From contig JAEUQX010000218.1 in the NCBI GenBank assembly GCA_016788625.1, positions 1 through 41,484 of the forward strand: 41,484 nt of DNA, written 5' to 3'. The notes beneath the pieces are model-generated. The model was not told the DNA's origin, ran no database searches, and saw only the letters and a program-made list of their open reading frames with translations. The stretch is from Anaerolineae bacterium. Its GTDB lineage: Bacteria > Chloroflexota > Anaerolineae > Aggregatilineales > Phototrophicaceae. Position numbers and translations under genes: made by a program. Positions 17,401 through 27,108 of the stretch are shown piece by piece (the first letter of the stretch is position 1; the number at the start of each line of letters is the position of its first letter).

Positions 17401-19715
17401 CTGCTGAGGAACAGCGAGTCCGGCACGAACAGGCGAGTTCCCGTTAACCCTTCGGCTTTGTCGGGCCGTGCTTCAGCCGCCCAATCCGTCTTGAGTTCCA
17501 GCCACTGCGGCAGCGCGCCGGGCGAATATTCGTCGAACAGCCAGATCTGACCGCCGGAAGCGTCCGCGGCAACCGAGGTGACAATCGCCTTGATGACCTC
17601 GTCAAGCTGGTCGGCTTCGTTCAGGCTGCGGCTCAGTTGGTACAAGGTAGAGGTGATGGCGAGGCTGGCCTGTGTTTCCTGGAACAGGCGCGCGCCTTCG
17701 ATGGCGAGGCCGACGCGATCTGCTACCGCTCGCAGGATGGCGAGGTCGCCTTCCACGAACGGCAGCCCTTCTGGCGCGACGGCGGCGATGCTGCCGATGA
17801 CCTCGCCACGAATGGTGATCGGCGCGTTGATGGCGGCGATGCGTCCCATCTCTGGCTTGCTGCCAGGCTGGACGGTTGTCAGGTCGTAGTGATAGCTGTC
17901 TGCCAGACCGATGCGTTCTTCGAATTCACCCCAGGCATTGCGCGTGAGCTGGCGGTTGAGGGTTTCGGTCTGCTGCAGGCGCTGCTGCGATTGCGATAGC
18001 TGCCGTGACTTGTGATAGGTGATGGCGATCTGGTCGGCCAGCAGTTGGTACAGGCGGATGAGATCGTCTTTGAAGGCGTCGCGGCGCTCACTGTAGAGAT
18101 CGAGCGCGCCGACCGCGTTTTCAGCGGCCATCAGCGGAACGACCAGCCGCGCGCGCGCCTCTGGCAGCAGTGGGTTGGGTACATAATTGGCGCTGGGGTC
18201 AGTGGTATCGTTGATGACCTGTGGTTTACCCGTCGCGCACGCCTGTCCGACCATGCTGCGCGAACCAATCAGTACTTTGAGCGGGTTTTCCAGCATCTGA
18301 CGACCGATTGAGCCACGGCTGTAGGACAGTACAGCGTTGAGGCCGATGTCATCCAGCGTGTAAATCTGGGCATGATACAGGTTGAAGTCGTCACAAATCA
18401 GTTCGACCAACCGGTTCATCAGGTCTTCGGTTTCGGCCAGCATCGCGGTTTCGCGGCTGATCTTGGCGGCGATTTCCAGGTTGCGGGAGTGCCGCTGTTG
18501 ATACTCCTCAATCTCGGCGGTCGTATCGTGCAGGCGCAGCGAGATGCGGCTGAAGGCGTCCATCATCTGGCCGACCTCGTCGCCATCAGTTCCCGGCGCG
18601 AACGTGTCATCGATGCGCCCTTCGGCAAGCTGCACGGCTTTGGCACGGGCCGTGCCGATCACGGACAGGCGCTGTTTGAGCAGGCGGTCAACGACGCTGA
18701 CCGTCAGGCCAAAGCCAACGACGCTGGCGACCAGCAGAAAGATGATACCCGTCACCAGTTCCGGGATGATGCTGCCGCTGACATTCATCAGCACCAGCCG
18801 CCAGGGCATATCCGCCGCGCTGCCGACCAGAATGTTGCGAACCGAGGCGAGGTTGCCGCTTATGGTAGTGAGGTCAATGCTCTCCTCGGTCTCCCGGAGC
18901 ACATTCGCCAGTTCAGGTTCGTTCTCCGCGACTTTGCGGAAGTAGTTGACCGTGATCGGCTGTCCCTCAATCTGAAGCGGTGAGGCGCTGTCGCCCAGGT
19001 AATCTCCCAGGCTGTTTACCAGCACCCAGCGATAATCGACTTGTCCCTGGTTGTCGTTCACCAGTTCCAGGACAGGATTCGCGCTGAGCAGAATTTCGAT
19101 GGCACCCAGGACGATATCGTTCTGGTTGGCATCAATGATCGGGTAAAAAACGCGCAGGACAACATCAGTTTCGACGGTTTGCTCGTCAAAATCGAACATG
19201 CTCAGCGTTGGCTGAGAGCTAAAAATCGTGTTGAGGAAATCATCGTTGTCGCTCAACACATTCGGTCTGCGGCGCGTATCGGAGAGCGAAACCTGTCCCT
19301 GATTGGTCACTTCCGTCCACACATCGCCAGCCGGAGTGACGTAGCGAATGCTGCGGTAGGTGTCGCTGTTGGCACGCGCCACGCTGATGAAATCGGATAG
19401 CAGTTCCTGCTGTGACTCCAACTCCGAGTTGGTTTCGGTCTGGGCTTCCTGGGCGAACGAAACGGTATGCACATTCTGGGCAATGCGCGTGGCATCCTGG
19501 AGCGCCTGCTGCAGGATGCTCTCAATGCGCTGTGCACGCAGGCTGAGCGTCCCCTGAAGCTCCTGAGTGGCGCGGGCGCGACCGATGTTCTGCAACAGGA
19601 ACAGGCCAACCAGCGCGAAGACAACAAACACGGCGGCCAGAATCGGAATCAGCCGGCGCATAATCTGGCTGTGTACCGACTTGTTCAGTTTTCTGCGTCT
19701 GCGTTTTGGGGTCAT
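11472..19715 (-). CDS. Giant hybrid sensor histidine kinase (sensor, HAMP, about ten GAF, PAS, HisKA, HATPase, two REC)
   Basis: The 2747-residue product has a membrane segment at about 19-41, an extracytoplasmic sensor region of dCache size, a second membrane segment at about 312-335 and a HAMP domain. About ten GAF-type modules follow, judged by recurring ends such as [12 protein letters not shown] and [12 protein letters not shown]; the second is degenerate. A PAS domain (about 1375-1500) interrupts the series after the sixth. The kinase core has the H-box [10 protein letters not shown] with His2204 and an ATPase domain with [10 protein letters not shown] and [11 protein letters not shown]. 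Receiver 1 (about 2497-2612) lacks its phospho-acceptor: Ser2550 replaces Asp, and Arg replaces the conserved Lys. Receiver 2 (about 2618-2740) is intact, with Asp2671 in [13 protein letters not shown]. The gene follows a GAF membrane protein gene by 3 nt. It is the only kinase in this operon. Confidence 0.95.
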   Translation of the reverse strand: MTPKRRRRKLNKSVHSQIMRRLIPILAAVFVVFALVGLFLLQNIGRARATQELQGTLSLRAQRIESILQQALQDATRIAQNVHTVSFAQEAQTETNSELESQQELLSDFISVARANSDTYRSIRYVTPAGDVWTEVTNQGQVSLSDTRRRPNVLSDNDDFLNTIFSSQPTLSMFDFDEQTVETDVVLRVFYPIIDANQNDIVLGAIEILLSANPVLELVNDNQGQVDYRWVLVNSLGDYLGDSASPLQIEGQPITVNYFRKVAENEPELANVLRETEESIDLTTISGNLASVRNILVGSAADMPWRLVLMNVSGSIIPELVTGIIFLLVASVVGFGLTVSVVDRLLKQRLSVIGTARAKAVQLAEGRIDDTFAPGTDGDEVGQMMDAFSRISLRLHDTTAEIEEYQQRHSRNLEIAAKISRETAMLAETEDLMNRLVELICDDFNLYHAQIYTLDDIGLNAVLSYSRGSIGRQMLENPLKVLIGSRSMVGQACATGKPQVINDTTDPSANYVPNPLLPEARARLVVPLMAAENAVGALDLYSERRDAFKDDLIRLYQLLADQIAITYHKSRQLSQSQQRLQQTETLNRQLTRNAWGEFEERIGLADSYHYDLTTVQPGSKPEMGRIAAINAPITIRGEVIGSIAAVAPEGLPFVEGDLAILRAVADRVGLAIEGARLFQETQASLAITSTLYQLSRSLNEADQLDEVIKAIVTSVAADASGGQIWLFDEYSPGALPQWLELKTDWAAEARPDKAEGLTGTRLFVPDSLFLSSLRENQVKVVTDMLRDRRIDDDLRAILRRLDARAAVFVPFSVRAQWRGILVIDFPNTREFNETEGRIYTALIDQAGVAIDNRLLISQTEMTLDQIERLYAASRIINQAQNYVDMMRATLASTTDTLAVFELGLLEGQLDANGWPTAIHFVAGSSNGQAFEMNRIEAIQVSPTSPLRHREPVIIEDAAQNQGFTAIFPLFSANQPIALLYIRSQEAGEISSEDYEIYKSISGQMSTVLENRRLLIRTEAALDETRLLYNASRSISTAQDSNAVYRAASEHLSQPLEAVSRITVLLAGPDPGYDAPYFDTVYVWERVALSSSPIQIGQRLSAEVAPFGSLMSQVSGAVAFKDLDRDLADQNRLRLVLTRAGASSALVMPIGSPRQWFGVIIIESEQAEVFTEQYQRFAQAITDQVAIAVENRVLFDQAQMEAQRALALAEVGQLAARIGEDFERNISEVFVRVSEPANYDRWNLMLVSPDDPLKLERAAWQTADGDTAALPANLDLRTAEHSLADCFRQGRLLLVNDPSSYPAFLSASPDALAAIGKHIAMPVRIGSETVGALLIGRGLDRADLDENDEQLVRTLAAQIAVAIENRRLYRKAEGEREYLRSILETLPAGMVVLDAHTLQPIQANARAEELLGRPVNFNVPFSVAEYKLLRTGVLSEYPAEELPIYQVARYGEAAFSDDLAILHDDGSQVDLLLNAAPITDGRGSITNIVAALQDVSNLRGLENALQSNLREQISLYEATRNLAEAPQLDDALDVTISQALTMDPLDGYIVLLDPETGDLTPVRAVNDVAQFNLPHDIFREQLLKITHLSFDTDLPEAVRGELLAQGIYALMSVPMRARDSLLGWLVLVFGRTLDSLRDGERFLVSLADNAALAIDNRNLLITTENAFQEATILYELSRALANATKPEDVVNAAAEKLSRDYIDQIFMVVPLGEEARPSSMVVVAAWQREGSPNINLDGMTLSADQFPAWSLITAGEFRNISDSQADTTLSELERQGIESLGVRSVIVLPLRATNRLLGSIWLGCDQQHDFAEDEIRTLRSFAEQASVRMEASRLYEQTERRARQLATSSEVSSIASSILDLNELMNRAVYLIQDSFNYDHVQIFLMDEDDVFAELKASTGEPGRQLLAIKHRLAKGSASVIGQVTATGVPAIALDTADARFVHKPNPYLPLTRSEMALPLVVEDAVVGALDVQSNQPHAFSDEDVNVLKSLAAQISVAIKNARLYDESQSRARDMEFLFEVTTAAATPDRTLIEALEQIASMICLRLDVLNATIYLGEEIEDGEAEPYTWLRPVALAGSRQPLSEVADVLVGDPQNYIGTVAAEGEAQIIGNIEREPRYLPITASARSALVAPMLSGTHLVGVIALEDDRINGFRQESLNLMAALTSSLSAIVQNAQLLEQVTRTNDQLRELDRLKSDFLANMSHELRTPLNSIIGFSRVILKGIDGPLTEMQEQDLNTIYNSGSHLLGLINDILDQAKINSGKMDLHPDYFDIKAVVDGVRSIGIGLIKDKPVDLRVEQASGLPKAYGDEFRTRQVLLNLVSNAAKFTQRGSITIRVYTTADPDTNKTVIRVDVQDTGIGIAEKDLPLLFEAFRQVDSSLTRTVGGTGLGLPIAKSLIEMQGGHMLVESQIDVGSTFSILIPIEQTAPIVSTEESDKPKRAPMPRPRKKTAPLDGMPQDANPAPDEKQQAHSAPRDTTETTPARDYRSTLTMSNVLPIRRQILLVEENPDMVDQYRRFLQREGFDVFAASIPLEAEAMVSGLHPTLIIMSSTFSNGASWDILKRLKSRDDTADIPVIMVALQDESQRATDAGAFSFLRRPFTPEQLVESVQAAERESQIQRILIIDDQPDSTRLLREFIDQFGNYRVFSAHSGAEGISMVARRRPDLIILDLRMPEMDGFAVLDELRSTPETASIPVMIVTNESINAEERTLLEDLAILFKTDLNQENYQEFINTIKAHLTNGNVRG

Positions 19716-19718
19716 GCT

Positions 19719-22031
19719 TTACACTTCCTGGGCATGATCTGCGTGCTGCGTGCTGCCGTTGCTGCCACTACCGTTGCCGTTACTGCTGCCGTTCTCGCCG
19801 CCATTTAGGCTGGTGGCGTTGCGGTGCAGGCGGATGCTGACCTGCGGCGCGCGCAGTGCCTGTCCCACTTCGCGCACGGCGGTTTGCAGGATTTCGCTGA
19901 TCTCGGTTTGCGGCGTGAGCTTGGCAGCAATCGAGTTGACGATACGTTCGCGCTCGGTAGCGCGCTGGCTCTCTTCGAACAGACGGGCATTCTCCAGGCT
20001 GACGGCCAGACGGTTGGCGAGTTCCTGAGCCAGTTGCAGCTTGTTGGCGTTCAGGTCTTCAGCAGGCAGTTCCCACTCGACCGCGCCAAGGGTCTGACCG
20101 CGCAGTTGGATGGGCACGGCCACCGGGACGGTGTTGTTGCGCGTGACCTCGCCAATCACCACACGTCCCAGCGTTAAGGCACGGCGGCGCAGTTCGGAGA
20201 GGTCATTGCCCGTAGCGGTGCCCGCCTCGCTGGAAAGCTGACGGCGGCGCTGGCCGTAAATGTACTCCTGCCATGTCTGCATCGTGGCGCGGCGGTTGCT
20301 GCGTTCGATTTCTTCCAGCCGGCGTACCGATTCCTGATACAGACGTGCGTTCTCGATGGCGACGGCAATCTGGTCGGCCATCGTTTGCAGGATGATGATT
20401 TCGTCTTCGGTGAAGGCATTGCGGAATTTGCTCTGCACGTCCAGCGCGCCGATGATCGTCTCGCCAATTTTGAGCGGGATAGCCACTTCCGCGCGTGTAT
20501 CCGGCAGGAATTCGTTGCGGCGATGGACGGAGCTGGCGGCTGTGTCGCGCGTGATGACGGGCTGCCCTTGTTCGGTCGTCTGACCGATGACGCTGACGCT
20601 GCCGACTGCCAGGCGGTGGCCGCGTTTCAATAGCTGCTGGCCGACTTCGCCCGTGCTGGCGCGCAGCACTGCATAGATGCGCTCAGGATCAATCAGGAAG
20701 ATCTGTGCGTGATAAATGTCCGGGAAGCGTTCGACGATCAGCGATACCACCTGATCCATCAGGCTTTGCAGGTTGCGCTGCGTGGCGGCAAAGCGGCTGA
20801 TTTCCTGGGTGGCGCTGATGTCGCGCGCGCGTGCGGCGATGCGGGCTTCCAGATCGTCCAGCAGGCCGCGCACCTGAAAGCGCATGTCGATGAACGCCGC
20901 GCCCAACTCGCCAATTTCATCGCCGCGCCCGGCAGCAGGCACTGGCTCGTTGAACTGACCCTGTGCGACGGACTGAATGGCACGGCGCAGGCTGACCAGC
21001 GGTGGGGTAATAAGCTGGTTGAACAGCAGCACCAGGATGGTCAGCATCAGCAGCAGGCCGATGCCGATAACGAAGACGCGCGCCCCGCTGAAGTAATCCG
21101 ATGCCTGCAACAAGGGCGCAGTGGCTTCGACTTCCGTGACCAGCGCAAAGAGGGGCTGCTGTGGCGAAGCAGGATTGGAGATCGGCGCGTAGTAACCCAG
21201 CACTTCCTTCTGGTCAGAGAGCGCGTAACGTCCGGCGCCGGACACGCGATCATTGAAAACGCGCGTAATGGCCGGCGAGTCCAGCGCGGCGGCTTCGGCC
21301 TTGGCGCGGTGTTCCGGGCTGGCGAGGATGATCAAATCCGGCTCGCGTGTCGCCAGGTAGCTGTAAATCGGAAAGACTTCACCGGGCAAATCGAGCCGTT
21401 CAATGAGGATCTCCTGGTTGAACGTGCCGACCAGGAATCCTACGGCCTGTCCATCAGGGTCGATGATTGCCTCAGTCATTTCGATACGGATACGGTCATC
21501 CTGGCGCAGAATGCTGATGCTGTTCGTGCGATTTTGCAGCAGTTCGGTTTGCGCGTTGATGAAGGTGACAGAGTCTGTGTCCAGCCGCCAGGGCGCCAGC
21601 GCGACGGCCTCGGTCGATTCAGCGATGACACGTCCCTCATTATTTAACAGACGCATCTCGGTGAAGGTATCCCAGGTTTGCAGCAGGCTGCGCAGACGAT
21701 TCGCAACGTGGCGCACATCAGCGCCAATCATCGCATCAAGCTGTGCTACCTGGACGAGCTGTGCACGCCCCTCTGGCTCGTTAGTGATCTCGTCCAACAG
21801 GTTGCGCGCGGCGCTGAAATCATCCTGAATGGCTTCATTCTGGTGCTTGCCCTGTTCTTCCACATAGTCTTGCAGCGTGCTCACCGTAATCTGTGTGAAG
21901 CCGCTTTGCACCACAAACCCGACGAGCAGCGCCGGGATGAGGATTGCCAGGATGAAGCCTACCGAGAGCTTTATCCACATCGGCCAGGCCAGGATGTTCA
22001 AAGGGCTTAGTAAACGCCTGATGATCTTCAT
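19719..22031 (-). CDS. dCache-HAMP-GAF membrane sensor protein without kinase domain
   Basis: The 770-residue product has a membrane helix at about 18-42, an extracytoplasmic region of about 280 residues that looks like a dCache sensor, a second helix at about 325-348 and a HAMP domain (GRGDEIGELGAAFIDM in its second half). A complete GAF domain follows (YHAQIFLID to [12 protein letters not shown]), then a linker with TWQEYI, a weaker GAF-like domain ending RLAVSLENARLF, and a helix plus first strand of a third GAF that stops at VSIRLH. The chain ends in a low-complexity tail of Asn, Gly and Ser. No histidine kinase, cyclase or methyl-accepting module is present, so it must signal through partners, most simply the hybrid kinase encoded 3 nt downstream. 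Its start shares one base (TGATG) with the upstream gene's stop. Confidence 0.88.
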   Translation of the reverse strand: MKIIRRLLSPLNILAWPMWIKLSVGFILAILIPALLVGFVVQSGFTQITVSTLQDYVEEQGKHQNEAIQDDFSAARNLLDEITNEPEGRAQLVQVAQLDAMIGADVRHVANRLRSLLQTWDTFTEMRLLNNEGRVIAESTEAVALAPWRLDTDSVTFINAQTELLQNRTNSISILRQDDRIRIEMTEAIIDPDGQAVGFLVGTFNQEILIERLDLPGEVFPIYSYLATREPDLIILASPEHRAKAEAAALDSPAITRVFNDRVSGAGRYALSDQKEVLGYYAPISNPASPQQPLFALVTEVEATAPLLQASDYFSGARVFVIGIGLLLMLTILVLLFNQLITPPLVSLRRAIQSVAQGQFNEPVPAAGRGDEIGELGAAFIDMRFQVRGLLDDLEARIAARARDISATQEISRFAATQRNLQSLMDQVVSLIVERFPDIYHAQIFLIDPERIYAVLRASTGEVGQQLLKRGHRLAVGSVSVIGQTTEQGQPVITRDTAASSVHRRNEFLPDTRAEVAIPLKIGETIIGALDVQSKFRNAFTEDEIIILQTMADQIAVAIENARLYQESVRRLEEIERSNRRATMQTWQEYIYGQRRRQLSSEAGTATGNDLSELRRRALTLGRVVIGEVTRNNTVPVAVPIQLRGQTLGAVEWELPAEDLNANKLQLAQELANRLAVSLENARLFEESQRATERERIVNSIAAKLTPQTEISEILQTAVREVGQALRAPQVSIRLHRNATSLNGGENGSSNGNGSGSNGSTQHADHAQEV

Positions 22032-23743
22032 CAGCGTCTCTCCTCCTTCACGGTCTGAGCCAGCGGTTCAACCAGCACATCCGGTTGGATAAAAATCTGG
22101 GTGTGTATAGCACCCAGGGCTTCGTTAAAGTTCAGTGCCGCGATGTTCAAGACGGCGTTCACGTCTGTCGCGCCGATCAAGCGCGAACCGACTTCGTTCG
22201 CTTTACGTTCGCGGGTGGCCTGCGCCTGTGACTGCTCGAACAACCGCGCGTTCTCCAGGGCCAGCGCCAGACGTTCGGAAACGGTCTGTGCCATTTCGAT
22301 CTGCCGTTCGGTCAGGTTTTGTCCGAGGGGCAGGGAGAAGGACATCGCGCCCAGGGTTTGATCGCGGAAGATGATTGGCACATTGACGATCTGTTCTTCG
22401 CCCACCGTTTCGATGTGCATCTTGCCTTGTTGTAGCGTTGCTTGTATCGGTTCTGGCAGATCGCTGGCAGCAACCAGCGTTGCAGCGTCATCCGCTTCCA
22501 GATCAAAACCGATGGCGTATTTGCCGCGCGCGCCGATGTAGCTGTTCCATGCGCCCGTGAAACCACGCCGTTCGCGCTGGCGGAATTCCTGCACCTGGCT
22601 TTGAAGACGATTGCTGGTTGTCTCCTGTTCACGCAGCGCGCGCTCCAGGTCACCGATGGTATGAGCGTAGTGCAGGCCAACGCCGATCTGATCGGCCAGC
22701 AGCAGGAGCGCGGCGATTTCATTTTGCGAGAACGGATTTTGTGCGCTGCTCTGCACGTCCAGCACGCCGATCACGTCACTGTTGTACATGATGGGCACGG
22801 CCACCGCGTAGTTTGCTGCCGTCAGCAGATGCGCGCGGCGCGGCGCTGAAGAGTCTTCGGTCGATGTAACTGCGGGCTGGCGGTTGCGCAGTGCCTCCGT
22901 GATGATGCTGGCATCACCGGGTTTGAGACCTGCCTGGATCGATGTTTCCTGCGTCATACCCGCGCGATAGCTGCGGCTGAGGCGGCCTTCTTCGTCGATC
23001 AAGTACACCTGACTCGAAAGGTATTGCATCCGTTCACGGATCAGGTTCAGCGCCTGCGCGAGGATGCTGTTTTCCTCTTTCTGCCGGGAAATCGTAATGC
23101 CGAACTCGGTGATCCATTGGCGCTGCTGCACATCCGAGAAAGATTCTTTCGCGAGGCGTTCGAGGTTGCCGCTAAACGCCAGCAGGAAGGTGAGAACGAT
23201 GCCGATCGTGATCAGGATGATGCCAAAATCGAAGGGCGCATCATTCCCCAGGTTAAATGTAACCTCTGGGGCTAACTGAATCTGGTTCAGAGCGCCTATC
23301 AGCAGCACGATGATGATGACGGATGAGACGATCAATACGCCGCGCCGGTTGAGCAGCACGCCGCCCGCCACGATGGGCAGAATCGAGATCGCGATGAAAG
23401 TGCCGCTGATCGTTGGGCCGATGGTCGACCAGAACAGCACAATCTGGGCAACCGCGCCTGTGAGCATTAGCACGAACAACCAGGTTGCGCCGCGCAGCCG
23501 ACCCGTCTGGATGAGCTGGAAGATCAGCCCGCCCAGAATCAGAATGACCAGCAGCACGATCGCGGTCAACAGGTCTGCTGTGCCGGAAAGGAAGCGCGGC
23601 AGAACGCCCGTCAGACCCCATATGGCCGAGGCGACCACGATGGCAAAATTGATGATCAACAGCACGTTAGCGCGCTGGCGATCAACCGGGTTCAGGTAGA
23701 CATGCCGTACCTGAAGCAGATTGCGGCGCAGACGAGCGATCAT
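22031..23743 (-). CDS. Multi-pass membrane GAF protein (570 aa)
   Basis: Residues 27-195 hold about six membrane helices with no long extracytoplasmic loop. A coiled coil leads to a GAF domain (SQVYLIDEEGRLSRSYRAG to QIGVGLHYAHTI), a linker with AWNSYIGARGKY, and a second, shorter GAF-like domain ending ERLALALENARLF. The last 60 residues (NEVGSRLIGATDVNAVLNIA to TQIFIQPD) look like the opening helices and first strand of another GAF and then stop. No enzymatic output domain is visible. The gene overlaps the upstream gene by 4 nt (ATGA) and the downstream gene by 1 nt, indicating translational coupling. It shares its whole layout with the next two upstream proteins and probably arose with them by duplication. 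Confidence 0.85.
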   Translation of the reverse strand: MIARLRRNLLQVRHVYLNPVDRQRANVLLIINFAIVVASAIWGLTGVLPRFLSGTADLLTAIVLLVILILGGLIFQLIQTGRLRGATWLFVLMLTGAVAQIVLFWSTIGPTISGTFIAISILPIVAGGVLLNRRGVLIVSSVIIIVLLIGALNQIQLAPEVTFNLGNDAPFDFGIILITIGIVLTFLLAFSGNLERLAKESFSDVQQRQWITEFGITISRQKEENSILAQALNLIRERMQYLSSQVYLIDEEGRLSRSYRAGMTQETSIQAGLKPGDASIITEALRNRQPAVTSTEDSSAPRRAHLLTAANYAVAVPIMYNSDVIGVLDVQSSAQNPFSQNEIAALLLLADQIGVGLHYAHTIGDLERALREQETTSNRLQSQVQEFRQRERRGFTGAWNSYIGARGKYAIGFDLEADDAATLVAASDLPEPIQATLQQGKMHIETVGEEQIVNVPIIFRDQTLGAMSFSLPLGQNLTERQIEMAQTVSERLALALENARLFEQSQAQATRERKANEVGSRLIGATDVNAVLNIAALNFNEALGAIHTQIFIQPDVLVEPLAQTVKEERR

Positions 23744-25392
23744 GCTTGTGCCTCTCCGTTCCCGTTGTCGTTGCCGTTCAGCGGTTCGACCGCGCCCAGA
23801 CGAATGGCGCCGCGTTGAGCGCCCAGGCTCTTGCTGAGTTCAGCCAGCGTGACTTTCAGCAGGTCATCCACGCTGCCGATGGTCTGATAGCGCGCCACAA
23901 TATCGTTGATACGCTGTTCGGCGGCGGCGGCTTCCTGCGATTCCTCGAACAAGCGCGCCTTGTCGAGCGTGAGCGCCAGACGCTGTGCGACCGAGCGCGC
24001 CATTTCCAGCACGTCGGCCTCCGGGCTTTCTTCGCTTGGCTCGATCTCAATCGCGCCGATCACTTCATTGCCAAGCATGACAGGAACGGCGACGAGGTGA
24101 TTATCTTCCGTATCGACGATGGCCTGGCGGGTCTGCGCCGCGCGCAGCGCTGCATCCGACCAGTTTTCTTCATTCAGTGTCGATTCCTCATCGTCCAGGG
24201 TGAAACCGACGATCTGGCGCTTGCCAATGTATTCCTGCCACCCCTGACGGGTGAGGAGCTGATTCAGGCGCTGGTTCTCACGCAGGCTGGCTTCGGTGTC
24301 CAGGTAGAGGCGCTTCATATCGCGGGCGTTGCGTTCCTGCGCCTCGAACAGGCGGGCGTTGCGGATGAACGTACCCAACAGGTTCGCCAACACCTGGAGC
24401 GCCTGCACGCTTTCGGCATTGAAGGCGTCGGGACGGCGGCTTTGCACATCCAGCGCCCCGATGATCTTATCGCCGTCGAACAACGGCAGCGCTACTTCCG
24501 CGCGCGTGTTCGGCAGCAGTTCGTTGCGATAATAGATCGGGTCGGTGTCGCGTGCCAGGACGATCTGCCCGGTGGCCGTGACCTGTCCGATGACGCTCTT
24601 GGAACCGACTGGCAGTGAGTGCTGGCGTTCAAACAGGCGCTGCCCGGTAGAACCCGTGCTGGCCGCCAGGCGTGCGCTGGTGCCGGTTTCGTCGATCAGG
24701 AAGATCTGCGCATGGTAAAACCCGAGGCGGTCGCGAATCATTTCCACGGCGCGCGGCAGCACCTCGCGCACATTCAGCAGTCGCGCGAGGGCGTCGCCGA
24801 TGTCCGAGATGTTTTGCAGCAGGGCAGTGCTGGCGCGGGACTCTGCCGAGGCGCTTTCGGTTTGCTGGACGAAGTAGCGCACGGCAATACTGATGATCAG
24901 CAAAGTCAAGAGAGCAACGAGGTCCGTGTTGGTTGAGAAAAGGAATGTACCCGCCGCGACGTCCATCGCGATGCGCACGCCCAGGCTGCCGAGTACGGCA
25001 AAATTAGTTATGGCGAAGACGATGAAATTGCTCAATGTCGCGGCCGAAACCACCGCCATCGTGCCCGCCAGCAGTACCCACTGATTAGGCGTGACCAGCG
25101 AGGCGATGATGAACAAGGTAATCATGATCAGCGAGGCGATGAGCAGCCTGCCTGATCGCGTCAACCAGATGACGCCTGCGCTGACCAGCAGGTAGAACAC
25201 CGTTCCCCATGTCGTGGTCGATCTAATGCCATCAGTTTCTGGCGAGGTGAACATCAGGAAGATCGTGCCAACGCCAGAAATGATGATCGAAAAACCCGCC
25301 AGAATCATCATATAACGCACCCGCATTTGGGTGAGTCGGTCATTGGCAATAGATGCTGGCGCCGCGGCACTGCGAATACTAGGTAGAGTCAT
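23740..25392 (-). CDS. Multi-pass membrane GAF protein (550 aa)
   Basis: The N-terminal 190 residues carry about six hydrophobic helices. A GAF domain follows, of the type [47 protein letters not shown] and IGALDVQSRRPDAF, nearly the same pattern as in neighbouring proteins. Next comes a linker with LNQLLTRQGWQEYIGKRQ and a second GAF-like domain ending QRLALTLDKARLF. The C-terminus is again a truncated GAF start ending RGAIRLG, with a tail rich in Asn and Gly (LNGNDNGNGEAQA). There is no kinase or other output module. Both ends overlap neighbours by 4 nt (ATGA). The ligand of the GAF domains is unknown, and I saw no obvious bilin-attachment motif. Confidence 0.85.
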   Translation of the reverse strand: MTLPSIRSAAAPASIANDRLTQMRVRYMMILAGFSIIISGVGTIFLMFTSPETDGIRSTTTWGTVFYLLVSAGVIWLTRSGRLLIASLIMITLFIIASLVTPNQWVLLAGTMAVVSAATLSNFIVFAITNFAVLGSLGVRIAMDVAAGTFLFSTNTDLVALLTLLIISIAVRYFVQQTESASAESRASTALLQNISDIGDALARLLNVREVLPRAVEMIRDRLGFYHAQIFLIDETGTSARLAASTGSTGQRLFERQHSLPVGSKSVIGQVTATGQIVLARDTDPIYYRNELLPNTRAEVALPLFDGDKIIGALDVQSRRPDAFNAESVQALQVLANLLGTFIRNARLFEAQERNARDMKRLYLDTEASLRENQRLNQLLTRQGWQEYIGKRQIVGFTLDDEESTLNEENWSDAALRAAQTRQAIVDTEDNHLVAVPVMLGNEVIGAIEIEPSEESPEADVLEMARSVAQRLALTLDKARLFEESQEAAAAEQRINDIVARYQTIGSVDDLLKVTLAELSKSLGAQRGAIRLGAVEPLNGNDNGNGEAQA

Positions 25393-27104
25393 GCTGGCTC
25401 TCCTTTAGCGGAACTGGCTGGCGGCGTGCCCAGACGGATGGCGACGCGGTTGGCCTTCAATGCCTCTTTCAGGCTGCGTGCGGCGACGTTCAGCGCGGTC
25501 TCAACGTTGTTGCTGGCCTGCAGGCGCGTAGCGATTTCGTTGACGAGTGCCTCACGCTGGGCGAAACGCTGCGTGGCCTCGAACAGGCGGTTATTCTCTG
25601 CCGCCATGCCCAACTGTTCGCCCACTTCTTCGATCAGGTTCAGGTCTTCCGGCGAAAGCTGCCCGGACTGGTCAAGCTCGAATTCCATCGCGCCGATTAC
25701 CTGTCCGCGCACCCGCAGCGGCACAGCGATCAACTGCACGCTGTCCTGTCTCTCCTGGACGAGGTGGTTATACCGCAGCGCCTGCTTGAGCGTTGGCGTC
25801 CATTCAGCGTTGTCCTTGCGCCCGTGCTCGCTGAAGTTGATCGTCAGACCGGGGCTTTCGGTGCGCCGCGAGAGGAAATCTTCCCAGAAACGCCCGGTTA
25901 ACTGCTGGTTCAGCCGCTCGACTTCCAGCGCTGTCTGGCGTGTGCGTTCGACCAACTGCTCGTTTTCGGTCAGTTGGCGCTGTGTTTCTTCGTACAGACG
26001 CGCGTTGTCGATGGCGATGGCGATGTGATCGGCCAGCGATTGGAAGATCGGCAGGTCATCGTCCTCGAAAGTGCTCGCGTTCTTGCTTTGCAGGTCAAGC
26101 GCGCCGATGACGCGGTCACCCATTCGCAGCGGGAACGCGGCCTCTACCGCTGTTTCCGGCAGCAGCTCATTGCGGCGGTGAATGGTCTCGCCGCCGATGG
26201 CCTGGGCATAGGCGATGACGCGCCGCCCGCTGGTCGTCACCTGGCCGATCACGCTCTGGCTGCCAACGGGCAGGCTGTGCTGCCGTTCCATGAGCAGCCG
26301 ACCGACTTCGCCCGTGCTGGCGACGAGGCGGGCGATCTTGCCACTCTCATCGAGCAAGAAGATCTGCACATGGTAGATTTCGGGGTAGCTGTCACGCACC
26401 TGATCAACCGCGCTGGACAGCACATTGCTCAGCGCCATACGGCGGGTAATGCGCTGCGCCACCTGTGTCGTAATCGTCGCCAGCTTAAGGCGGTCTTCGC
26501 GCTGCCCTTCCACCGCTTCGGTTTGCCCTGTGCGCAGGAAGCGCACGAACAGGTAGGTCAACAAACTCAGCGCCATCAGCGCCAGCGTTGTTTCGAGGAG
26601 ATCTCGCTGAGTCACGAGTTCAGGGGGCGGCACGACAGCACGACGGGAAAGGCCGATCACCAACAGGACGATAGCCAGACCCAAGCCCATGACGCTGCCC
26701 CGTGTTCCCAGGAGCAGACCTCCCAGCATGACGACGGCTGCCAGCAGTGAAATCGAAGCGGTGTTGTACAGGCCAGTGAACGCAGTGGGCAAGCCCATCA
26801 TGATCGTGAGCATCAACAGCGGCGCATAGGCGGCTATGCGCACATACCCACGCCGTGTCAGCACGATGGACGCGGCGCCCAGGGCGACGAAGCTCACCAA
26901 CATCGCCAGATAGATGGGTTCGCTTAACACGCGCGGCCAGAACTCGATGAGCTGGAAACTGCGTAAGAACCAGCTCAGAATCAGGCCGACGCCCAACAGG
27001 ATCATCGTCAACAGGTAGACCAGGCGCGCCCGGTCGCGTTCAACCAGGCTGCTGTACCGTCGGGTGATGAAAATGCCTCGCAGGATGCGCTGTATCGTTG
27101 CCAT
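25389..27104 (-). CDS. Multi-pass membrane GAF protein (571 aa)
   Basis: The layout matches the 550- and 570-residue neighbours. About six membrane helices lie within residues 28-200, followed by a coiled coil. A complete GAF domain runs from YHVQIFLLDESGKIARLVAS through VGSQSVIGQVTTSGRRVIA to HIAIAIDNARLYEET. A linker with LNQQLTGRFWEDFLSRR precedes a shorter GAF-like domain ending EQLGMAAENNRLF, and the chain stops after a partial third GAF with ANRVAIRLGTPP. No catalytic output domain is seen. Its ATG lies 4 nt after the stop of the eight-GAF protein, and its own stop overlaps the next start by 4 nt. It is probably a membrane sensor subunit of the array; the stimulus is unknown. Confidence 0.85.
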   Translation of the reverse strand: MATIQRILRGIFITRRYSSLVERDRARLVYLLTMILLGVGLILSWFLRSFQLIEFWPRVLSEPIYLAMLVSFVALGAASIVLTRRGYVRIAAYAPLLMLTIMMGLPTAFTGLYNTASISLLAAVVMLGGLLLGTRGSVMGLGLAIVLLVIGLSRRAVVPPPELVTQRDLLETTLALMALSLLTYLFVRFLRTGQTEAVEGQREDRLKLATITTQVAQRITRRMALSNVLSSAVDQVRDSYPEIYHVQIFLLDESGKIARLVASTGEVGRLLMERQHSLPVGSQSVIGQVTTSGRRVIAYAQAIGGETIHRRNELLPETAVEAAFPLRMGDRVIGALDLQSKNASTFEDDDLPIFQSLADHIAIAIDNARLYEETQRQLTENEQLVERTRQTALEVERLNQQLTGRFWEDFLSRRTESPGLTINFSEHGRKDNAEWTPTLKQALRYNHLVQERQDSVQLIAVPLRVRGQVIGAMEFELDQSGQLSPEDLNLIEEVGEQLGMAAENNRLFEATQRFAQREALVNEIATRLQASNNVETALNVAARSLKEALKANRVAIRLGTPPASSAKGEPA

Positions 27105-27108
27105 CGCG

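Noticed and set aside
19750..19803. Microsatellite-like GCCGTT/GCTGCC stretch
   Set aside because: It is the coding sequence of the Asn-Gly-Ser tail of the 770-residue GAF protein and needs no separate explanation.
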